Source: Shewanella mangrovi
Lineage (GTDB): Bacteria; Pseudomonadota; Gammaproteobacteria; Enterobacterales; Shewanellaceae
NCBI RefSeq assembly: GCF_000753795.1
Contig: NZ_JPEO01000002.1
Location: forward strand, 1-64,000
Length of the DNA stretch: 64,000 bases
Direction of reading: 5' to 3'
Part shown: one piece after another, positions 1-11,118 of the stretch
How positions within the stretch are numbered: the stretch's first letter is position 1
How the letters are laid out: every line of letters starts with the position of its first letter
Notes under the pieces: model-generated
Seen by the model: only the letters and a program-made list of their open reading frames with translations
What the model was told of the DNA's origin: nothing
Database searches by the model: none
Translations under genes and position numbers: made by a program

Positions 1-27
1 AGGGTTCAAATCCCTGCTCCTCCGCCA
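1..27 (+). tRNA. 3' end of a tRNA, probably tRNA-Ser (partial)
   Basis: The window opens inside a tRNA. The T loop TTCAAAT is flanked by AGGG and CCCTG, followed by a seven-base acceptor strand CTCCTCC, discriminator G and encoded CCA. The missing 5' acceptor strand should therefore read GGAGGAG. A G discriminator with this kind of stem fits bacterial tRNA-Ser, but the anticodon lies outside the window, so identity is a guess. A terminator follows directly. Confidence 0.85.
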
Positions 28-36
28 TATTCAAAA

Positions 37-65
37 CAAAAGGCTCGCATTATGCGGGCCTTTTG
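37..65 (+). terminator. Rho-independent terminator after the tRNA
   Basis: Inverted repeat CAAAAGGC / GCCTTTTG with an inner CGCA/TGCG extension, followed by a T-rich tract (TTTGT). It sits ten bases after the CCA end of the tRNA. Confidence 0.8.
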
Positions 66-230
66 TTTGTCCAGCGTTCGACTTCCCAATCCCCGCGTGC
101 TCGAGACAAATTACATATTCTGCAACGACAATTAAGCGATCTGTTTTTCATCCGATGCAGGGTTTTGCTTCGCTGACATAGTTTGTTATAACCCTGTTAC
201 ATTAAAAGAAAAATAAAAACAGAGGTTGTA

Positions 231-1745
231 GTGTTTCAGCAGGACGCATGGTCGTTAATGCCTATTTTGGTTACCTTATTGGTATCGCTTTGGACCCGTA
301 AAGTGGTGCTAGGTCTGTTTTCTGGTGTTGTTGTTGGCGTATTGATGCTGCAGCAATCAATTAATCCGTTATCCGTTTTCGGTCAAATGGTGCAGCACTA
401 TTTGGTGCCACAAGTTACCGATAGCTATAACGCTGGCGTACTCGTGTTGTTGGTATTCATCGGCGGTTTTGTGGCGCTGATGGAACAATCAGGTGGCGGC
501 CACGCATTTGCAGAACGCGTTACCTCGTGGGTTAAGTCCAAATGGCAAGTACAAATTGCGGCATGGTTTGGCGGCATCGTCATCTTCTTTTCCGATCTAG
601 GGACACCACTGATCATTGGTCCGGTATTTCGGCCGCTGTTCGACAAGCTCAACGTCTCACGACAAAAGCTCGCGTTTATTGTTGATTCAACCGCATCTCC
701 CGTGGCGATTTTAGTGCCATTTATCGGTTGGGGCGTTTATATCATGGGGCTTATTCGCAAAGAGCTGGTCGTGGCAGCGCCTGATATCAGTGAGTGGGAT
801 GCGTTTGTTGGCGCAATTCCGTTTCAGTTTTACGCAATATTAGCGGTTGTTATTGTGCCAGTGTTGGCAATGCACAAGATGGACTTCGGGCCAATGGCGC
901 GTGCGGAAAGGGCGGTCAACGAAGGGCTGACACACGGTTATACCGATGTCAGCGTAAAAAGTTTCTCTCATCCTAACGCTAAAGCGGCGTTTGTCTGGGC
1001 GCCACTATTGGTTATGGTCAGCGTCATCTTGGTGATGTTAGTTCCGCTAGGTTTTCCTTTTAAACAGATTTCCGGTGCGGTATTCAGAGCGGCATTATCT
1101 AGTGGCTATTTCTTTGCTGCCACGACCTTGATCCTTCTAATGGCCGCCAGCCGTGTGCGGAAAATCGGTGAGGGCATTAGTCTCTATCTGCAAGGGATGA
1201 ACAATATGATGCAGATAGCGATTGTGTTGGTCTTAGCTTGGACATTGAGTGCGCTAGGTAAAGAGTTAGGTACTGCCGCTTATATTGCCCGCATTGCTCA
1301 GGCCGGCTTTCCGTCTTGGTTGTTGCCTGCGGCAACCTTCGTTATTGCGGCGGTTATTTCGTTCGCCACCGGTTCGTCTTGGGGCACTTTCGCTATCATG
1401 ATGCCGTTGGTTTTGCCAACGGCAATCGCCATAGATTCGCCGATGCTGGTCTGTATTGGTGCGGTGTTATCTGGCGGACTGTTTGGCGATCACTGTTCAC
1501 CGATTTCGGAAACTACAGTATTTGCCTCCACTGGCTCCGGCTGTGATCAGTTTGAACACTTTCGAACCCAACTGCCTTATGCGCTAACCAATGGTGCCTT
1601 AGCGCTAACTAGTTTTGTGGTTAGTGGACTTTATCCGTCTCACTATGTGGTATTTGCTGCCTTGGCTATACAGATACTCTTGCTTTGGATCCACTCATTG
1701 TTAGGCAAATCCGTTAAACAGTCGCTCGCGAGTAATGATGGCTAA
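231..1745 (+). CDS. NhaC-family Na+/H+ antiporter
   Basis: A 504-residue, very hydrophobic inner-membrane protein with about a dozen predicted membrane segments. The conserved C-terminal stretch FATGSSWGTF followed by GDHCSPIS is typical of the NhaC ion-transporter family, which exchanges cytoplasmic Na+ for H+ or swaps related carboxylate/cation pairs. Start is GTG at 231, preceded by an AGAGG ribosome site at 221-225. It stands alone between the tRNA terminator and a convergent terminator. A second, different member of the family lies at 33199-34581. The exact substrate cannot be told from sequence; NhaC-like proteins include malate/lactate antiporters. Confidence 0.85.
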   Translation: MFQQDAWSLMPILVTLLVSLWTRKVVLGLFSGVVVGVLMLQQSINPLSVFGQMVQHYLVPQVTDSYNAGVLVLLVFIGGFVALMEQSGGGHAFAERVTSWVKSKWQVQIAAWFGGIVIFFSDLGTPLIIGPVFRPLFDKLNVSRQKLAFIVDSTASPVAILVPFIGWGVYIMGLIRKELVVAAPDISEWDAFVGAIPFQFYAILAVVIVPVLAMHKMDFGPMARAERAVNEGLTHGYTDVSVKSFSHPNAKAAFVWAPLLVMVSVILVMLVPLGFPFKQISGAVFRAALSSGYFFAATTLILLMAASRVRKIGEGISLYLQGMNNMMQIAIVLVLAWTLSALGKELGTAAYIARIAQAGFPSWLLPAATFVIAAVISFATGSSWGTFAIMMPLVLPTAIAIDSPMLVCIGAVLSGGLFGDHCSPISETTVFASTGSGCDQFEHFRTQLPYALTNGALALTSFVVSGLYPSHYVVFAALAIQILLLWIHSLLGKSVKQSLASNDG

Positions 1746-1768
1746 CGTTGTTCGTGATCCGATAAAAG

Positions 1769-1800
1769 AAAAGGCGCCGTAAGTATTGCTGGCGCCTTTT
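1769..1800. terminator. Bidirectional terminator
   Basis: Perfect ten-base arms AAAAGGCGCC (1769-1778) and GGCGCCTTTT (1791-1800). It lies between the ends of the convergent antiporter and beta-galactosidase genes and can serve both. Confidence 0.85.
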
Positions 1801-1813
1801 TACTAACGAGTGA

Positions 1814-4966
<3,153 letters not shown>

Positions 4967-4978
4967 TCATTCCATCTC

Positions 4979-5006
4979 AAAAAAATGCCTCGGCAATAAT
5001 GCCGAG
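4979..5006 (-). terminator. Terminator or attenuator between GH5 and lacZ genes
   Basis: Read on the minus strand: CTCGGCA-TTAT-TGCCGAG, then GCA and seven Ts (the A run at 4979-4985). It lies 14 bases after the GH5 stop and just ahead of the lacZ ribosome site, so it could end or reduce read-through into lacZ. Confidence 0.7.
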
Positions 5007-5019
5007 ACTGGATAACTGA

Positions 5020-6234
5020 TCATTTGGAAAAATCAGGTGTACAGCTTGGGCTGTTCAGTTTTTTCATCAAAGTAGGTGAAGCCCAAGTTTTCCAATCCGG
5101 CTTTAACAAACCATAGGTTTCAACTTCGCCTTCTTTGCGGCTATAGCCCATCATTTGCGTAGCGTTCAAAGGCCAGTAAGCCCAACTTGCAGGAGCGTCG
5201 CCCGTTAAATTGCATAGATAATCTGCAAATGCGGTGACAAATTGATAGCGGTCTTCGCTGCAGCGTTCACCATTTTTACCTGTTTGAGTGCAACCACCCC
5301 ATTCACTCAAATAGAGTGGGGCGGTGTAAGGTTTATTTGGCTCTAACACAAACCCCCAGCGCTCAAAGGCATTTTTCGCAAAGGCTTTGGCATCGGTAAG
5401 ATCACCAGCAGGGTGATTCCATACATAATCGTGGGCTACGTAAACCAGTTTGTTTGGCGTTTTTAAGGTCACTGGACTGGCTTTGATATCGGCTAAATCC
5501 GTTTGCCAACGCAATCCGCCAATCATTATCAACAAATTTGGGTTTTGTTGATGGATGCTATTTGCAGCTTTGGTTGCAGCGGCTTTCCAATCAGTCGTTT
5601 CATTACCGTCGCCCCAACTCGGTGTTAAATCGAGCTGTTTATCTGGGCGCACTTCATTGCGAAGTTCTGCCGCCACTACAAACGGTCGGCTTTTATAGCG
5701 TTTAGCCATAAAGCGCCAATGGTCAAAGTAGCTTGCAGGTGTGTAATCTTTGGAGTACCACAAGCCATCACCGTGCTCAGCATCGCAACACCAGTCGCCT
5801 CGACTACGATGATTGTCGAGGATAACCATTAGGCCAGCAGCACCTAGGCTATCAATAATCTCATCGAATATCGTTAATGCCTTCTTACCTTGCAACTGTG
5901 GATTGGCCGCCAACAAACGTTGGTCAACCAGCGGATTTTTAGCCACCATTTCATTTGCCCAAGGCAAACGTACTGAATTGAAACCACCTTGTTTAATGCG
6001 TGCGATAATGTCGGCCAGCGGTTGCTTATCCAATCCACCAGGGGTTAAAGCGGCAGATTCACCACCGAACCAATTGACACTTTTCAGTATCAACTTACAG
6101 CCATTGGCATCCGCAATAAATTGCTGCTGCGTCGATAACGGATAACTGACGGCCTCGCATGAGGCGGCGCTGAAAAAAGGGCACAGTAACGTCGCGAAAC
6201 CTATCCAAAGTGAATGATATAAACGCCTTAACAT
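5020..6234 (-). CDS. Secreted glycoside hydrolase family 5 (cellulase-like)
   Basis: A 404-residue protein with an N-terminal signal peptide (cleavage near FFSAAS). The GH5 clan-A pattern is visible: VRLPW near the N-terminal barrel strands, VILDNHRSRGDW, then RNEV with the acid/base Glu, and LYLSEWGG with the nucleophile Glu. It has no recognisable carbohydrate-binding module. GH5 covers endoglucanases, mannanases and related enzymes; this subfamily cannot be fixed by eye. Start ATG at 6234 is preceded by a strong AAGGAG. It is the first gene of a probable sugar-degradation pair with the exported beta-galactosidase downstream. Confidence 0.85.
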   Translation of the reverse strand: MLRRLYHSLWIGFATLLCPFFSAASCEAVSYPLSTQQQFIADANGCKLILKSVNWFGGESAALTPGGLDKQPLADIIARIKQGGFNSVRLPWANEMVAKNPLVDQRLLAANPQLQGKKALTIFDEIIDSLGAAGLMVILDNHRSRGDWCCDAEHGDGLWYSKDYTPASYFDHWRFMAKRYKSRPFVVAAELRNEVRPDKQLDLTPSWGDGNETTDWKAAATKAANSIHQQNPNLLIMIGGLRWQTDLADIKASPVTLKTPNKLVYVAHDYVWNHPAGDLTDAKAFAKNAFERWGFVLEPNKPYTAPLYLSEWGGCTQTGKNGERCSEDRYQFVTAFADYLCNLTGDAPASWAYWPLNATQMMGYSRKEGEVETYGLLKPDWKTWASPTLMKKLNSPSCTPDFSK

Positions 6235-6617
6235 CTGATCTCCTTAACTTGTGTTATCAGCAATGATCGCTATCTGCAACGCTGTACTACCGTCGCTTTT
6301 TACGCACAACATCGATTAATGACCAATAATTACATAGATTTAACGCTTTGTGGGATCATTTGTATGACTATTTGTTGGAGTTCAAAAAAATACCTTTGCA
6401 ACATGTGGTGGCGCCAGCAAATATGTGGTGAGGCAAAGCTAAAGTGCTGCAAACGCATGGCAATACTTTTGAATGCTTGACGGGGGCAAAGCTGCTGTTG
6501 GTGGACAAAGCTCTAGAAAAAAATTCGGCAATCCTGACGTTTTTTTACGTCCACGTTACTTCAATTGTATGGAGTTTACAGCGCTTAGAGCCCTTAATAC
6601 TTGGATCCAAATGTCTC
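6235..6617. other. Gene-free stretch upstream of the GH5 gene
   Basis: A 383-base region holding the expected GH5 promoter on the minus strand and the tail of the convergent lipoprotein unit. The only structure seen is a direct repeat, ATGTGGTG at 6403-6410 and 6423-6430, exactly 20 bases apart. No convincing gene was found. Confidence 0.5.
6403..6430. repeat. Direct repeat ATGTGGTG with 20-base period
   Basis: GCAAC-ATGTGGTG and GCAAAT-ATGTGGTG are 20 bases apart, two helical turns, about 170-195 bases upstream of the GH5 start. It may be a pair of binding sites for an unknown regulator; chance cannot be excluded. Confidence 0.35.
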
Positions 6618-7325
6618 TTATATTCTCGTACCAATTAAGAAAGAACAGCCTTCGGGTAAACTACTCGTGTTAAGAGAAACTAATTCCATGTAGTCTATCT
6701 CACTTACCTTATCTGCACCTTTAAAGCGTTTTATTTCAAAGTAATAGTCCGCATATGGTGAACCTTTTCTTTGCAATTCCAAATATGGGTATTGCCTGTA
6801 CTTCCAAATGCCATCTATTGATTCAATTACATTGTCGCCGCTTTTTGATAATGATTCGAGGTTGAATGAACCATTCTTATTAAGCTTCAGCGAAGTCGCT
6901 GTACCACAATTTTGTGCTTTATAATCGTTAATTAAATCTTCCTTAAAAAAAGTAATGCCGTTATCTATAATTTTAGGGAACAAAAATAACGCTATTGAGT
7001 CCTTTGTATACCAGTGGTTTCCTACAGTAAAAATTTGTTTTTGCTGAATTGAAAATCCAGCAGCGTCAGATAAGCTAGACGCGATATCGATAGATTCAGG
7101 CTTCTGTATAAACAATGAGTAGAGGAGAGTGTTTTCTGTTATATCGGTTGGAAAATCAAAATTGTTTACCTCCACGCGATATTTATCCGATTTCGCGAAG
7201 GTGTTTATTATAGTCTCTTTTTGGTTGTTATTTAGATACTTTACATAAATATATATAGTGGGCTGACTTGTGCAACCGGATAGCAGTAATGCTATAAAAA
7301 TCAGTAGGTAGTTTATCTTTCTCAT
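6618..7325 (-). CDS. Small lipoprotein of unknown function
   Basis: A 235-residue protein beginning MRKINYLLIF and a lipobox LLSGC with the lipidated Cys at residue 18, so it is anchored in a membrane. The mature part is polar, rich in Asn, Ile and Lys, with no family I recognise. Base composition is more AT-rich than the core genes around it, suggesting acquisition. A small membrane-protein gene ends 7 bases upstream on the same strand, so the two may be co-transcribed. Confidence 0.7.
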   Translation of the reverse strand: MRKINYLLIFIALLLSGCTSQPTIYIYVKYLNNNQKETIINTFAKSDKYRVEVNNFDFPTDITENTLLYSLFIQKPESIDIASSLSDAAGFSIQQKQIFTVGNHWYTKDSIALFLFPKIIDNGITFFKEDLINDYKAQNCGTATSLKLNKNGSFNLESLSKSGDNVIESIDGIWKYRQYPYLELQRKGSPYADYYFEIKRFKGADKVSEIDYMELVSLNTSSLPEGCSFLIGTRI

Positions 7326-7332
7326 ACGTTAG

Positions 7333-7539
7333 TCATGGCTGCCCGAGTTTCTTTTCGAGTCTAATCAGTGCTCCTTTGTTTAACAACCACAATATTATGT
7401 GGATCACAGCCGATAGAGCGGCGGTAGCTAAGTCTGAAATTTCTCCGTCAGCTATGGTAGCGGTCCAAATGATGGCGTAGTGCTTCATGTTGATCACAAG
7501 AAAGCCTTGTTCGAAATATCCAAAACTCCAGGAAGACAT
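7333..7539 (-). CDS. Possible small membrane protein
   Basis: A 68-residue reading frame from ATG at 7539 (a TTG at 7545 or the internal ATG at 7488 are alternatives, the latter giving a product starting MKHYAI). It has one or two hydrophobic stretches, one being AVIHIILWLLNKG, and a basic end. No strong ribosome site is visible for any start. The 7-base gap to the lipoprotein gene is the main support. Function unknown. Confidence 0.4.
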   Translation of the reverse strand: MSSWSFGYFEQGFLVINMKHYAIIWTATIADGEISDLATAALSAVIHIILWLLNKGALIRLEKKLGQP

Positions 7540-7802
7540 AAGCAATTTTCAGATTCTTTGTGAAGAACACAACAAGATGAAATCCAATACATCTGAGCTC
7601 GATTGGAATTCGTGGTGCTAAGCAAAATCAGTTAGCGCCACAAAATAGTCCAGGGAAAGATATTGTGAAGCACGGGCACGTGTCGATGTGTACCGAGACT
7701 TAGCAACTGATGAACAAAGTATCAGGGACTCCTATAAGCCATGTTTATTTGTCATCAACACTCAGACACAAAATTCTCATGCATTTCAGAGTAGAGCATC
7801 TA

Positions 7803-7841
7803 AATCAGAATAGTGAGAACATTCTGATTCTCAGTGAGAAT
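7803..7841. repeat. Overlapping palindromes with TGAGAA/TTCTCA repeats
   Basis: AATCAGAAT (7803-7811) and ATTCTGATT (7821-7829) form perfect nine-base arms; overlapping them, ATTCTCA and TGAGAAT (7827-7841) form seven-base arms around a single G. Further copies of TTCTCA or GAGAAT occur at about 7777 and 7852. The layout resembles an operator for a dimeric repressor, upstream of the 7539-6618 gene pair. Confidence 0.45.
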
Positions 7842-7975
7842 TATCAAACAGAGAATCAATTAGGATGCTACACATACATTTAATTTAACATAATATACAT
7901 TGTGCGCATTTAGATGTGACGCTGTGTGGCTGCTTGGGGTTTGGGCTGTGTGATGCTAAGTAGTTGATAGTAAAA

Positions 7976-7991
7976 ATCTCTATATAGAGAT
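7976..7991. repeat. 16-base perfect palindrome
   Basis: ATCTCTATATAGAGAT reads the same on both strands. It is a plausible operator in the gene-free region; no known regulator is assigned. Confidence 0.4.
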
Positions 7992-8810
7992 AATCAGCTT
8001 AACGTACACATTATTTTAGCGACTTACTACTACAACAGATATCAGTGAGTTGCTATTCAGTACTTGTGTAGCTACTGCTGATTGAGTTTGTTTGTGTATG
8101 GTTGATGATTGCAGCTTCTATCAACCTCAATATTTTTCTGAGCCCAATTTGTTTTGTGTTTAAGCGTCTAGCCGCTTTGTGCCTAGTGAATCACTATAAA
8201 TGTCAGCTCAAGACACTTGAGTTATGGCGACGTACGACGCTTGGATTCAATCAATGGTCTTCAAGCCATGAATCGTCATAACCTAGAGTCTTGCACATTT
8301 GTTTGTATCGATTAGCCAACAACTGTCGCTTCGAGATTAAAATCTGCCGTACCTAGTATTGTCGAATTCAATTTCATGCAATGTAAAGCGCGTGCGTGAC
8401 CGATGGTTTGTTAGCTTGAGCGCTTTAACGCCCGTTAGTGCTTAATTGAACTAAAAGTGCTATTGCGCAGCAATCTATCAGACGGAATGCCGCGATCTAA
8501 CTTCGCGAGAACGATATATCAAAATCGGTTCCTAGTTCGAATTAGTCGGTGATTAGCTCAAAGAATTAACTAAATGATGCTGATGCCTCCTGAGCGATCA
8601 TTCGCTGTAATATTGATCGCCAAGTATGACCATAGGCGACGTTAAACAAGGTTCGCGACAGCTCAAATTGTTCTTGAGAATATCGCAGAAGTTAGTTGGA
8701 CATTCAGCCTAGTGCTGATATCTAAAAAAAACAATGTGTTAGATGTTTTTGTGACCATCATTTAATGGCGTAAAAACCGACATTTCGCCAACAAAACCCC
8801 TTCTACAATC

Positions 8811-8840
8811 TTTTGCCGATAATCGAGGTTATCAGCAAAA
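8811..8840. other. Candidate tyrosine-recombinase core site (12-6-12 inverted repeat)
   Basis: Arms TTTTGCCGATAA (8811-8822) and TTATCAGCAAAA (8829-8840) match as inverted repeats with one mismatch, around a six-base centre TCGAGG. Arms of 11-13 bases around a 6-8 base crossover, with ATAA/TTAT flanking the centre, are the known layout of Xer/dif-type sites. It ends 43 bases before the tyrosine recombinase start. A hairpin or operator role is the alternative. Confidence 0.5.
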
Positions 8841-8883
8841 ATGTGTTATGCTGTAGCGCACTAATAATGTTTAATATTTCTCT

Positions 8884-10149
8884 ATGACTTTGCTATTGCA
8901 ACCGCTTTTTGCTGGTGACCACAATACCGATATAGAACTAGCGTTGACGGAATATCATCAGAATGACAATGTGTTTAAGGTGATAGATTCCAGCTTGTTA
9001 GAATACCAAGAAGCCTGTCGTTTTTTACGTGGTGTACAAAGTCGCCCCAATACATTTCGCAGCTATCGGCGTGATATTGAGAAGTTGCTGCTATGGTCGT
9101 GGATGATAAAACAAGTGTCCGTTACCACGCTTAGGCCAAGTGATCTTCTGGATATGGTGCGCTTTTATAGTCATCCGCCTAAAGATTGGTGCAGCGCCTA
9201 TCAAGTTAAACGCTTTACTAATGATGAAGCATTCAATCCACAATGGCGCCCCTGTGTAGCTAACCGCCCTGCTCCAACACAAAGCTCGATTAAGGCAATG
9301 CTGGCATCCGTCAGTGCGTTTTATCAGTTTTTGGTGGATGACGCTGAAATTGCCATGGGTAATCCGGCCTTATCAGCACGTAAACGCAGTATCGCTAGTG
9401 CGGCGCCTACGCAAGAGATCACCACTAAGCTATTTACCGCAACTCAGGTGCAATATCTCACTTTAGCCTCGCGAAAAATGGCGCAGACAAATCCGAGTAA
9501 ATGGGCCAAGGCGCGTTTTGCCGTCGCCCTACTATTCCATCGCTATTTAAGAATTTCTGAGATATCTCGCCACACGGTACGAGGCTGGCAGACTTACACT
9601 CCGACAATGGGTTGTTTTCAACGTGTTGCCGGCGACTGGTTTTTCTATATTCCTGCTGGCACCAGCAAAAACAACAAAAGTGATTTAGTTACCGTGCCAC
9701 CTGAATTACTTGAAGAACTAAAGCTGTACCGTCGGCAGATAGCAGCCCAAACCGGACTTGAATTACCCGATTTGCCGGCGCCAGAGGAATCTATTCCGCT
9801 GCTGCCGAAGATTCTGGTAAGTGGCCAGATCCGTGATGGCTTATCGGTTCGAGCTGTGCGTTATTTAATGCAGGACGTTTTCGAGTTTGCTGCAGAATTA
9901 CTCCTTAAGGACGCTGAGGAATCACCCGATAAAGAGGAACTGATTGCTGAAGCTCACGGTATGAAAGCTGCGACAGTTCATTGGTTACGCCACAGCGGCA
10001 TTTCCACTGATTTGGCTGAAGGCCGAAATACGGTACATGTACGCGATGATGCACGCCATGTGGATCTATCGACCACCAATATCTATACCCATACTGATTT
10101 ACATGACCGTGCCGCATCGGCGAAACAGAAACAGCGAATGGATAAATAA
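8884..10149 (+). CDS. Tyrosine recombinase / phage-type integrase
   Basis: A 421-residue site-specific recombinase. The N-terminal half (about 40-165) matches a SAM-like core-binding domain. The catalytic set is readable: Arg223 in LRISEI, Lys262 near GTSKNNKS, His366 and Arg369 in HWLRH, His392, and nucleophile Tyr401 in TNIYTHTD with the usual nine-residue spacing from His392. It is longer than XerC/XerD (about 300 residues) and has insertions between Lys and HxxR. No excisionase, phage or integron genes are next to it, so it is an orphan integrase. A 12-6-12 inverted repeat lies 43 bases upstream. Its start is ATG at 8884; no clear ribosome site is seen. Confidence 0.88.
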   Translation: MTLLLQPLFAGDHNTDIELALTEYHQNDNVFKVIDSSLLEYQEACRFLRGVQSRPNTFRSYRRDIEKLLLWSWMIKQVSVTTLRPSDLLDMVRFYSHPPKDWCSAYQVKRFTNDEAFNPQWRPCVANRPAPTQSSIKAMLASVSAFYQFLVDDAEIAMGNPALSARKRSIASAAPTQEITTKLFTATQVQYLTLASRKMAQTNPSKWAKARFAVALLFHRYLRISEISRHTVRGWQTYTPTMGCFQRVAGDWFFYIPAGTSKNNKSDLVTVPPELLEELKLYRRQIAAQTGLELPDLPAPEESIPLLPKILVSGQIRDGLSVRAVRYLMQDVFEFAAELLLKDAEESPDKEELIAEAHGMKAATVHWLRHSGISTDLAEGRNTVHVRDDARHVDLSTTNIYTHTDLHDRAASAKQKQRMDK

Positions 10150-10217
10150 ACGTTAGTAAGGGAAAATAGCCAATGAAATTCAATCACTCGTGAAAAATAC
10201 AAGACAGGAAACGGTAC

Positions 10218-11057
10218 TTAATCATCGTTTCTTAGTTTATTGAAATCTATTAATTTATATGAAATGTCACTCTTGCAAAGGGAATCCCAAGCTTTATACC
10301 ATATTTTTTTGTCATGCTCATTCATAAACCGCTTTGGTGGTTGTTCCACAGCCGCTAACTTCTTTGCTTCTATATCAGTATGAGTTGTTTCCACTCTGTC
10401 TAAAATTCGAATCACGCTTTCTATGGAAGAGGTTTTTATAAGAATTGGTTGAATTTCTTCATTTACAAACGCCGTAAATTCACCAATTTTACCAACAGGA
10501 TAAACACATATTAAATCATTTTTTGCGCCATATCTTACATTGACGGGGCGATACAGACGCTTTTTGACATTGTTTTTTATGAGGTTATCGGTCAAATTTG
10601 TGGTTAAATAACCAACAGAAATGGGTGTTGCTAATATTAATACTAATGGGATAAGTAGTTTACTGTTTTTGAAATTGTTATATTCCTTTATTACTAAGGA
10701 TTTCATTAGAAAAATAAGTTTTTCGCCTTCCTGTGTTCTTTGCTTAGTTAAGTTTAAAATATCTTCTTTATTGCCTTCAATCTTTGAAATAAAAGTTATA
10801 AACATTTTATTTGCACTATAGCCTATCATTAATACTGTTGCGGTAAATATGAAAAATATTAAGGCGGAGTCTAAGTTTTGCAGGAGAAAAAGATATCCCG
10901 TTTGAAAATCGGCATATTTAAAGTAATCTATTCCAAATCTTCCATAATATATTGATGCGCATAGATTTCCCAAGCAAAAAGATACAGATGACAATATAAC
11001 TATCGCTACCGGATAATAGGTTAAATATTTTAAGTATTCTTTACTGTCAGTATTCAT
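10218..11057 (-). CDS. AT-rich orphan membrane protein
   Basis: A 279-residue protein with hydrophobic segments at about 14-36, 54-78 and 134-156, a Lys/Glu-rich probably helical stretch between the second and third, and a soluble C-terminal half. I recognise no family. The gene is markedly AT-rich and uses many AAA, ATA and TTA codons, unlike the core genes on either side, which points to horizontal transfer. It is convergent with the recombinase gene (68-base gap). Start ATG 11057; upstream GGAAAAAAG could serve as ribosome site. Confidence 0.65.
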   Translation of the reverse strand: MNTDSKEYLKYLTYYPVAIVILSSVSFCLGNLCASIYYGRFGIDYFKYADFQTGYLFLLQNLDSALIFFIFTATVLMIGYSANKMFITFISKIEGNKEDILNLTKQRTQEGEKLIFLMKSLVIKEYNNFKNSKLLIPLVLILATPISVGYLTTNLTDNLIKNNVKKRLYRPVNVRYGAKNDLICVYPVGKIGEFTAFVNEEIQPILIKTSSIESVIRILDRVETTHTDIEAKKLAAVEQPPKRFMNEHDKKIWYKAWDSLCKSDISYKLIDFNKLRNDD

Positions 11058-11118
11058 CTTTTTTCCATTAATGATGGGTAATCAAACAAAAAAATTGCTA
11101 ATTTTCCAAATATTGAAA

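Larger units (their letters stand above)
7546..8883. other. 1.3-kb region without a recognisable gene
   Basis: No open frame on either strand looks like a real protein. The left part (about 7770-7990) is AT-rich and packed with short inverted repeats. The middle (8000-8750) shows no family I recognise, and I found no tRNA, attC site or CRISPR. The right end holds the recombinase promoter region with a 12-6-12 inverted repeat. It may be a decayed accessory region or contain an undescribed RNA. Confidence 0.5.

Noticed and set aside
8400..8480. Possible integron attC site (CGTTAG...TTGAAC stretch)
   Set aside because: The paired R/L boxes and the recombinase type do not fit an integron; the recombinase lacks integron-integrase features I can see.
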